Assembly (NCBI GenBank): GCA_013374505.1
Contig: QENJ01000075.1
Span: 1 to 10,998, forward strand
Reading direction: 5' to 3'
Length of the DNA: 10,998 bases
Source: Candidatus Methanophagaceae archaeon
GTDB taxonomy: Archaea; Halobacteriota; Syntropharchaeia; Alkanophagales; Methanospirareceae
The notes beneath the pieces are model-generated. The model saw nothing but the letters and a program-made list of their open reading frames with translations. It was not told the DNA's origin and searched no databases. The position numbers and the translations under genes are program-made. How positions within the stretch are numbered: the stretch's first letter is position 1; every line of letters starts with the position of its first letter. Shown in pieces: positions 1 through 4,567 of the stretch.

Positions 1-1197
1 AAGTAGGTTTTGACAGGAAGTCGATGTGGGATCACTTTTTGGTAGTTTACTATTTGCAAACACGATGAAAATGTGGGGTCCGATGGATGAAAAATTAAAA
101 ATCACTGACTTTTTCGATTGTGCCGCAGTGATGGCTTTTTTAAGATTAGATTCCTTATCCCTCACCCCTGCCAAATCACTGTATGCAATTCCAAGGTTAT
201 ACTGGGTCATTGCGTAGTCTATTGGATAACTCTTAATATTACGGATCTTCAAGGCTTCTTGGTAGGCTTTGATAGCTTTTTCAAGATTTGTTTCTTTATC
301 CCTTACCTCTGCCAAACCACTGTATGCAGCCCCAAGGTTATTCTGGGTCATTGCATAGTCTACCGGATAATGCTCAACAGTGAAGATATTCAAAACTCCT
401 TGGTAAGCATAGATGGCTTTTTCAAGATTTGCTTCTTTATCCCTCACCTCTGCCAAACCACGGTATGTAGCCCCAAGGTTATTCTGGGTCATTGCATAGT
501 CTATTGGATAACTCTCAACTGTGTATATCTTCAAAGCTTCTTGGCAAGCATGAATGGCTTTTTCAAGATTAGACCCTTTATTTCTCACCGCTGCCAAATG
601 TGTGTAAGCGGTTCCAAGGTTATTCTGGGTCGTTGCATAGCCTATTGGATAACTCTCAACTGTTCTGATCTTCAAAGCTTCTTGGTAGGCATGGATGGCT
701 TTTTCAAGATTTGCTCCTTTATCCCTCACCTCTGCCAAACCATAGTAGGCATTTCCAAGGTTATTCTGGGTCGTTGCATAGTCTATTGGATGACTCTCAA
801 CAGTTTTGATCTTCAAAGCTTCTTGAAAGGCATTGATAGCTTTTTTATTATTTGCTTCCTTATCTTTCACACCAGCCAAACATCCATATGCAATTCCAAG
901 TTTATTCTGAGTTCTTGCGTAGTCATCCGGGAATTTTTTGGATGAAACTTTCTCGAGAACGCCCTTGTATATATCAATTGCTTCTTCAAATTTTCTATCA
1001 TATAGTAAAGAATCTGCCTCCCGAAGAGATGAATCTATTTGACTCATTATATGTTCCCTCTCCACATGTTCGGAATATAGAAAAACTAACACGCCTACTA
1101 ATAATCCTGTAATCACTAAAACGATTATTCCAACCCAGAAATTACTCTTCCAATCTTGCTTTCTTTTACTTCGAATTGTCCTCGTCTTCTTTCTCAC
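1..1197 (-). CDS. Membrane-anchored TPR-like repeat protein (partial, C-terminus beyond window)
   Basis: The minus strand is open from a GTG at 1197 to the window edge (399 codons, no stop). An AGGTGG motif lies about 7 nt upstream of the GTG; a TTG at 1203 is an alternative start. Residues 1-19 are strongly basic, residues 20-41 form one hydrophobic membrane segment, and the rest is soluble. Six copies of a 47-residue unit follow, with a core like DYAMTQNNLG, then AYxGLAEVRDK, then NLEKAIxAYQEALKI. This resembles the TPR-type units seen in tetratricopeptide scaffold proteins, but the period is 47 rather than 34. A scaffolding or protein-interaction role is inferred; no catalytic domain is visible. 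The last ~45 codons (from about position 128 leftward) stop matching the repeat and look unlike coding sequence of the same protein, so the gene may be joined to foreign DNA there. Confidence 0.75.
   Translation of the reverse strand, partial: MRKKTRTIRSKRKQDWKSNFWVGIIVLVITGLLVGVLVFLYSEHVEREHIMSQIDSSLREADSLLYDRKFEEAIDIYKGVLEKVSSKKFPDDYARTQNKLGIAYGCLAGVKDKEANNKKAINAFQEALKIKTVESHPIDYATTQNNLGNAYYGLAEVRDKGANLEKAIHAYQEALKIRTVESYPIGYATTQNNLGTAYTHLAAVRNKGSNLEKAIHACQEALKIYTVESYPIDYAMTQNNLGATYRGLAEVRDKEANLEKAIYAYQGVLNIFTVEHYPVDYAMTQNNLGAAYSGLAEVRDKETNLEKAIKAYQEALKIRNIKSYPIDYAMTQYNLGIAYSDLAGVRDKESNLKKAITAAQSKKSVIFNFSSIGPHIFIVFANSKLPKSDPTSTSCQNLL
130..975 (-). repeat. 141-bp tandem coding repeat, about six units
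   Basis: A marker sequence beginning CCAAGG (CCAAGT in the last unit) recurs at 191, 332, 473, 614, 755 and 896, exactly 141 nt apart each time. Units differ at scattered positions but keep length, so the frame is preserved through all of them. They encode the 47-residue TPR-like units. The perfect spacing and high DNA similarity suggest recent tandem duplication or gene conversion. Confidence 0.85.
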
Positions 1198-1199
1198 TT

Positions 1200-1292
1200 T
1201 CAATCCCACCTCGTTATAAATATTGGAATATAATCAAGCATCCTTATCTTTCCGAAATTGCTGAGAATATCGGTGTCAAAAACGGAATTCAT
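1200..1292 (-). pseudogene. Truncated PIN-domain toxin remnant (30 codons)
   Basis: An ATG at 1292 opens a 30-codon frame ending in TGA at 1202-1200. Its start, SVFDTDILSNFGKI, matches the first strand and first acidic residue of PIN-domain ribonuclease toxins (hydrophobic strand, then DTD, then LSxF/LxxL). After about residue 22 the PIN pattern is lost and the frame ends in ITRWD. A whole PIN domain needs about 130 residues, so the catalytic acidic residues further along are missing and the product should be inactive. Its ATG overlaps a TGA (TGATG) that ends the alternate frame of the upstream antitoxin, which is typical of a coupled toxin-antitoxin pair. The cut point abuts the start of the TPR gene. 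Confidence 0.6.
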
Positions 1293-1325
1293 CACTTCAA
1301 GCTTTGGATCAGTTCAAAACCCCAC

Positions 1326-1616
1326 TCAAATTCCGCCGCACTCCTTGAACCCAGTTCCCTCATTATCCCCCTTATCTGCTAATATATCTTTAAACTCGAT
1401 TGCCGTTACCCCTGCGATCTCCGCAGCTTTATCTAATGATACTTCACACTCTTTATAAAGTTCAACAGTAGCAGCTATTCTAAGGTCAGGTTTAGCATTT
1501 AGCAAAGTTCTGAAAGCATCTTTTACCGCTTCGTCAAAGCTGCTATAAAAACCATATTTAATCAAAGCTCTTATTTCCTGTTCAACAATCGTAGGTAATG
1601 CGCATATCTCTGCCAT
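1326..1616 (-). CDS. UPF0175-type antitoxin, probably with a frameshifted C-terminus
   Basis: This is a small protein whose middle carries the UPF0175 signature, a helical segment of the form AATVELYKECEVSLDKAAEIAGV followed by EFKDIL (a winged-helix-like DNA-binding antitoxin core). The N-terminal part, up to the FDEAVKDAFRTLL segment, is also typical. UPF0175 proteins are usually antitoxins paired with a downstream PIN-type toxin, and a truncated PIN remnant lies directly downstream here. In the frame as read, the protein ends abnormally after ILADKG. Removing one G from the run of five (1367-1371 on the + strand) would instead give ILADKGIMRELG and so on to a TGA at 1294-1292 that overlaps the toxin ATG. 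So either the gene is mutated or the G run is a sequencing error. ATG 1616 is preferred; GTG 1625 is possible. Confidence 0.6.
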   Translation of the reverse strand: MAEICALPTIVEQEIRALIKYGFYSSFDEAVKDAFRTLLNAKPDLRIAATVELYKECEVSLDKAAEIAGVTAIEFKDILADKGDNEGTGFKECGGI

Positions 1617-1648
1617 TTGGATCACTATCTATATCTAGTTTTCTACCG

Positions 1649-1664
1649 TATGTATATATCTTTT
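1649..1664 (-). promoter_or_regulatory. Putative box A for the antitoxin gene
   Basis: Read on the minus strand this is AAAAGATATATACATA, an A-rich stretch followed by a TATATA core. It sits 25-30 nt before the antitoxin start region (GTG 1625/ATG 1616), the archaeal spacing for a leaderless or short-leader transcript. The call rests on sequence and spacing only. Confidence 0.35.
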
Positions 1665-1666
1665 AC

Positions 1667-1681
1667 AGGTAAAAAAGGTTT
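1667..1681 (-). terminator. Putative oligo-T terminator after the Fic locus
   Basis: On the minus strand, directly past the Fic stop codon, the sequence is AAACCTTTTTTACCT. Archaeal transcription commonly ends at T-rich stretches. The same 15 bases occur at the 3' end of the acetyltransferase gene at 9183-9197, also just after or at a minus-strand stop, which supports a shared termination role. Confidence 0.4.
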
Positions 1682-1689
1682 AATGCGTT

Positions 1690-2297
1690 TCACGAATATC
1701 GTCCATACTCCTTCACGTATCGTCTGAATAACCATTGAACAAAGAGGTGATCCTCGTTCTTTATCTGTGCTCGCTCCAACGCATTATAGTAACCCGTTCT
1801 AGCCACATAATGAATGTTAAGCAACGGGAACTCGTACTTATGCAATACAAAGTTCATCATCAACCTGCTTAGCCTACCATTGCCGTCTGTAAACGGGTGA
1901 ATAGTCACGAATTTAATATGTACCAATGCAGCCAGTTCAACAGGATGTATTTTGTCTTTGTTTTTGTTATACCAGTTGAAGAATTCACTGAGCAAAGGAT
2001 AAATTTCAGCAGTAAACGGCGGCACAAACTTGCTGCCTGCGATAGCAACTTGATGTTGTCTATTTATACCTGCGAGGTCTGATTTGGTGTTCTCGAACAA
2101 CTTATTCTGTCGAATAGTGGATACCACTTCTCTTTATATATCTCTACGAAAAAATCCGTTTTCCGCTCGTCAATGTTCTCTGGCACTTTTTTACCCAGAT
2201 ATCGCTCTTTTTTCTGTATTTTACCGTTATGCCGGAACGTGTGTTCAAGATAGTAATATGTCTGTCGTCCTATCTGTCTCTTCTTTACTGTTGCCAT
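1690..2297 (-). pseudogene. Fic/DOC-family protein gene with internal deletion and frame change
   Basis: Two overlapping minus-strand frames make up one damaged gene. The first (ATG 2297, 77 codons) gives the usual N-terminus of archaeal Fic proteins (MATVKKRQIG, YYYLEH, KERYLGKKVPENI, IYKEKWYPLFD). The second (from about 2110 to TGA 1690) gives the Fic core: QHQVAIAGSKFVPPF, then the catalytic motif HPFTDGNGRLSR with its histidine, Asp/Asn phosphate loop and arginine. Fic enzymes transfer AMP or another nucleotide to hydroxyls of target proteins. Between WYPLFD and KLFENTK about 100 or more residues seem absent, including the helix that normally carries the inhibitory (S/T)xxxE(G/N) motif, and the two parts are out of frame. 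A GTG at 2127 could in principle start the Fic core alone (145 aa), which would lack autoinhibition. Confidence 0.75.
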
Positions 2298-2455
2298 ACT
2301 TATTTATTACCCCCTACATATTTACATATATTCGGGTTTGTGTAAAATGTAGGGGTACATAGTAGCCATACTAAACTAAAGAAATCTGTTCGAGTTAGAA
2401 GCTGATGCCCATGTCGCGGACGATGATGGCGTCTGGGTTTAAGGTTTTTAAATCT
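2214..2455. repeat. Long direct repeat, copy 1
   Basis: This stretch matches 4056-4297 in the same orientation, with only scattered substitutions and a few single-base indels by eye. It holds the first ~28 codons of the Fic gene, the region upstream of it, and the last ~20 codons of the ATP-grasp fragment plus its stop. In this copy the homologous genes continue beyond both ends of the repeat, so copy 1 looks closer to the original arrangement. Confidence 0.85.
2311..2355. promoter_or_regulatory. Inverted repeat upstream of the Fic gene (possible operator or hairpin)
   Basis: The arms are CCCCTACATATTTACA (2311-2326) and TGTAAAATGTAGGGG (2341-2355). They are complementary over about 15 positions with one bulged base and enclose 14 nt. 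The element is 14-60 nt before the Fic ATG (2297) and surrounds a TATA-like stretch, so it could bind a repressor. It is partly kept in the second copy of the long repeat, where the arms are less perfect. No regulator gene is recognisable nearby. Confidence 0.4.
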
Positions 2456-2631
2456 GTGTCGAGAATAGAAGAATCAGAAGCGGAGATGGAAGCGGTTAAA
2501 GTTGAGAGCGTAATCGGTAGGGCGTTCGCGGCTCGTTTACGGATGTTCTTCAGGTAGGCGCTTGCTGTCCAGTCCTTCGGGTTGGTTATGACAACGGCTA
2601 TGTTTGCAGCTTTTGCGTTTTTGTTCTGCAT
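2395..2631 (-). pseudogene. N-terminal fragment of a RimK/MptN-like ATP-grasp ligase
   Basis: This 78-codon frame starts at ATG 2631. It contains IAVVITNPKDWTASAYLKNIRKR, then DTDLKTLNPDAIIVRDMGISF, which resembles the N-terminal (pre-ATP-grasp) domain of the RimK-type glutamate ligases that add glutamate to cofactors or proteins (for example MptN in methanogens). Complete enzymes have about 280-330 residues and an ATP-grasp fold after this domain. Here a TAA follows ISF, although the reading frame beyond it (LEQISLV) still looks like the family's continuation, and nothing of the ATP-grasp part is present. It is therefore a relic. The family call rests on recall of pattern and the fragment is short. 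Confidence 0.45.
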
Positions 2632-2844
2632 TTTAGAGTTTATAAAAGTTCTCTATGATTAAATCACTAACGGGTCATATATTTGTAGTTTTTTACGCTA
2701 TCACTATTGACATGATTATCAATAAAAGTTTAAGCTGGCGATTGTTTTCTTTTTATTATCTCCTTTCTTAAATAAAGACATCCTAAGCTAAAAGGCGGCA
2801 GGAATGAGGGAGTGCCCTGAGCTGTTGGTAAACGCTCGTTTTTT

Positions 2845-3219
2845 ATGCAAATTAAGAAGAAAAAAATGGTACGCGATGAAAAACAAACCAGAATCGAACT
2901 GATAAACCCTGCTCTACACGAGAGCGGTTGGACCGATGCGCTGATACGTGAAGAAAGAACCCCAGGCGGTACGGATATCATTGACGGAAAGCTCAGAAAA
3001 CGAAAAGGAAGAACCGACTATCTACTTTGCATCCCAGTAATAGAAGGAAAACCGCCATTACCTATTGCAGTACTTGAAGCGAAAGCAGAGGATAAAATAC
3101 CCTCTCTCGGAATACAACAAGCTAAGAATTATATAAAAAACCAATCAAAAGCCATAGAGGCATTACCTGGCGCATTATTACGTGAAGTATTCGATTTTGA
3201 AGTTGTTCAGGAGGATTGA
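2845..3219 (+). CDS. Chimeric remnant: HsdR N-terminal nuclease domain fused to HsdS-like C-terminal tail
   Basis: Residues 8-91 match the start of type I restriction HsdR subunits: TRIELINPALHESGWT, then IIDGKLRKRKGRTDYLL, then AVLEAKAE. This keeps the PD-(D/E)xK nuclease residues (D58, E78, K80) but has none of the helicase motor needed for restriction. From about residue 97 the sequence changes to AIEALPGALLREVFDFEV, which resembles the C-terminal helix of HsdS specificity subunits. The simplest reading is a large in-frame deletion through an hsdR-hsdS operon. ATG 2845 gives a lysine-rich start; ATG 2866 (MVRDEKQ) fits the family better. The stop lies 2 nt before the next gene, so it is still translationally coupled. 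Whether this 124-aa product has nuclease activity is unknown. Confidence 0.65.
   Translation: MQIKKKKMVRDEKQTRIELINPALHESGWTDALIREERTPGGTDIIDGKLRKRKGRTDYLLCIPVIEGKPPLPIAVLEAKAEDKIPSLGIQQAKNYIKNQSKAIEALPGALLREVFDFEVVQED
3209..3214 (+). promoter_or_regulatory. Strong Shine-Dalgarno site (AGGAGG)
   Basis: This perfect AGGAGG inside the end of the chimeric gene lies 7 nt before ATG 3222 but only 1 nt before the alternative TTG at 3216. It therefore decides in favour of ATG 3222 as the nucleotidyltransferase start. Confidence 0.7.
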
Positions 3220-3221
3220 AT

Positions 3222-3716
3222 ATGTACTATTTTGAAATACTGGAAGGGTTGTACGAGAGAAAAATCAGATATCTGATAGTAGGCGGATTATCTGTCAATC
3301 TCTACGGAGTTCCGCGGGTGACCCAGGACATAGACATTATAATATCTACGGATAGAGAAAATATTCTTAAGATAATCACACTATTAAAAAATCAGGGTTA
3401 TGTCCCCCGCCTGCCCGTGAACCCGGAAGACCTGGCTGAATCCGATAAGGTGAAGGACTGGGTAGAAAACAGGAATCTAAAAGCGTTCAGTTTCTATAAC
3501 AAAAAAGACAACTACAAAGTAGTTGACATCTTGCTTGTCCACCCGCTGGATTTTGAAGAGTCGTTCAAAAACAGAACCGTGAAAAGAGTGAAGGATATAG
3601 AGATTTACCTGGCATCAATAGATGACCTCATAGAGACAAAAAAATTCAGCGGAAGAGCACAGGACATCAGTGACATAGAAATGCTGAAAAAAGCAAGAAA
3701 ATATCTGGAGGGGTAA
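3222..3716 (+). CDS. Nucleotidyltransferase-fold protein (AbiEii/MNT-like, probable toxin-antitoxin component)
   Basis: This 164-aa protein has the nucleotidyltransferase signature GGLSVNLYGVPRVTQDIDIII, with the GG motif at residues 21-22 and the metal-binding DxD at D36/D38. It also has a third acidic strand (VVDILLV) and the C-terminal K-FSGRxQDISDIEML pattern common in this group. Relatives transfer nucleotides to tRNA or proteins and often act in toxin-antitoxin or phage-defence pairs. The reading frame is intact, unlike most neighbours. It follows the restriction remnant by 2 nt, so it was probably the last gene of that operon. No HEPN partner is present; the small protein at 3869 is the likely companion. 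Family recognition is firm, but the biological role is inferred. Confidence 0.75.
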   Translation: MYYFEILEGLYERKIRYLIVGGLSVNLYGVPRVTQDIDIIISTDRENILKIITLLKNQGYVPRLPVNPEDLAESDKVKDWVENRNLKAFSFYNKKDNYKVVDILLVHPLDFEESFKNRTVKRVKDIEIYLASIDDLIETKKFSGRAQDISDIEMLKKARKYLEG

Positions 3717-3744
3717 CGACAGGAAGACTAAATTGTAGGACATT

Positions 3745-3843
3745 GATTAACGCAGATTGACACAGATGAAAAGAGCAATGCCGTTAAAAATAACCCACCT
3801 GCCCAAAAGAAAGAGAAAATCAGTGTAAATCCGTGTCTTAAAT
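3745..3843. repeat. Imperfect terminal inverted repeat, MITE-like or hairpin element
   Basis: The left arm ATTAACGCAGATTGACACAGAT (3746-3767) and the reverse complement of the right arm (3819-3842, ending CCGTGTCTTAAAT) align as ATTAA/CGCAGATT/ACAC-GAT-type matches with a few mismatches. They enclose about 50 nt. The sequence between nucleotidyltransferase and small gene is otherwise non-coding. Similar 'cgcagattnacacagat' elements are, as I recall, dispersed in many genomes. Confidence 0.45.
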
Positions 3844-3868
3844 AGAAGGGTGCTATATTATATAGACA

Positions 3869-4039
3869 ATGAAAAAAGGATTCTCCTACACGGTTGAGGA
3901 TGAGAAGATAATCGAATATATGAAACTTTCAACGGAAGACAAATTAAGATGGCTTGAGGACATCAACGAATTCACGGACATGGTTTTAAATGACAATGAG
4001 AAAGCACTAAGAGCAAAATTACGAGGCGGCGAAATATGA
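3869..4039 (+). CDS. Small conserved-looking companion protein of the nucleotidyltransferase (56 aa)
   Basis: This complete frame, ATG to TGA, encodes a charged, mostly helical peptide: FSYTVEDEKIIEYMKLST, then EDKLRWLEDINEFTDMVL, ending KLRGGEI. I recall proteins of this pattern (FSYTVsDEKiIEYMKLSTEeKLxWLEEIN) beside nucleotidyltransferase genes of the GGLAVNLYGVPR type, so a role as antitoxin or partner of the upstream protein is likely but unproven. No known catalytic motif is present. A box-A-like TTAAATA at about 3838-3844 lies roughly 25-30 nt upstream, which would give a nearly leaderless transcript, so it may be expressed on its own. The 152-nt gap from the nucleotidyltransferase is filled by an inverted repeat that may have inserted between two formerly adjacent genes. 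Confidence 0.6.
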   Translation: MKKGFSYTVEDEKIIEYMKLSTEDKLRWLEDINEFTDMVLNDNEKALRAKLRGGEI

Positions 4040-4043
4040 GCGA

Positions 4044-4139
4044 TTAAGTAAAATTCCGTATTTTACCGTTATACCGGAACGTGTGTTCAAGATAGTAATA
4101 TGTCTGTCGTCCTATCTGTTTCTTCTTTACTGTTGCCAT
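4044..4139 (-). pseudogene. Second copy of the Fic gene start, truncated (31 codons)
   Basis: ATG 4139 starts MATVKKKQIGRQTYYYLEH, nearly the same as the Fic gene start at 2297. The match ends at GKI after about 27 codons and the frame stops at TAA 4046-4044. The Fic core is absent. It is the left end of the second long repeat copy, cut off next to the end of the 56-aa gene. Confidence 0.75.
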
Positions 4140-4297
4140 ACTTATTTATTACCCCTACATATTTATATATATTCGGTTTTGTCTAAAATGAAGGGGTACA
4201 TTGTAGCCATACAAAACTAAAGAAATCTGTTCGAGTGAGAAGTTGATGCCAACGCCTCGGACGATGATGGCATCTAGTTTCAGGTCTTTAAAATCCG
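4056..4297. repeat. Long direct repeat, copy 2
   Basis: This is the direct-orientation counterpart of 2214-2455, offset about 1842 nt. It carries the Fic start, the region upstream of it, and the end of the ATP-grasp fragment. Weak protein-level similarity continues to about 4310. The left edge falls a few bases past the 56-aa gene; the right edge runs into unrelated sequence. Confidence 0.85.
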
Positions 4298-4313
4298 TCT
4301 TGAAACCAACCAT
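4155..4313 (-). pseudogene. Second copy of the RimK/MptN-like fragment
   Basis: A 52-codon minus frame (ATG 4313, TAG 4157-4155) reads GFKTDFKDLKLDAIIVRGVGINFSLEQISL, matching the end of the fragment at 2395-2631. Here the codon after INF is TCA, not a stop, so the family's 'SLEQIS' continuation can be read in frame. This shows the TAA in the first copy is a mutation. Beyond it, the frame only crosses the Fic upstream region. It is a relic with no ATP-grasp domain. Confidence 0.5.
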
Positions 4314-4567
4314 CCTTTCGCTTTTCCGAGGTTAACATCATGTGAGCATATAGTCAAACCTTTCGGGGCTACACATAACGATTGGTGCGTATATGGCAGA
4401 TGTAAAAACTTCTGGAACTCTTTATCCCTTCTCAGTCGCTCCATCACAAAAACAAATCCCTGTTTCAAAACATCGCAGTACTAAAACTTCCGCGCATTGA
4501 TTGCGATTTTTTAGGTGAATATAGAAATAGCCTTATCTTGAATCAAACAGTTTTAATAATACGGTTT
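4314..4567. other. Non-repeat spacer with an unrecognised minus-strand frame
   Basis: This stretch lies between the second repeat copy and the agmatinase gene. A minus-strand frame (TTG 4468 to TGA 4280) encodes FLHLPYTHQSLCVAPKGLT and DVNLGKAKGWLVS, which looks protein-like but which I cannot assign. It has no good start or ribosome site, and overlaps the ATP-grasp relic, so it is more likely another gene fragment than a gene. A TATA-like GAATATAGA at about 4517-4525 could serve the agmatinase gene. Confidence 0.4.

Noticed and set aside
118..945. Long plus-strand repeat-containing frame (KICFFIPHLCQTTVC-type repeats)
   Set aside because: It is the antisense reading of the 141-bp units. The minus strand gives TPR-like units, a membrane helix and a ribosome site; the plus frame has Cys/Phe-rich sequence of no known family.
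130..975. CRISPR-like regular repeats
   Set aside because: The units are 141 bp, contiguous, with no unique spacers, and are coding in frame throughout.
2632..2844. Possible small RNA or attachment site between the ligase relic and the HsdR chimera
   Set aside because: It is A/T-rich and contains TATA-like words, but I found no tRNA, no stable hairpin and no repeat shared with other parts of the window.
2730..2981. Minus-strand frame covering the HsdR start
   Set aside because: It lies opposite the recognisable HsdR N-terminal motifs and has no family pattern of its own.
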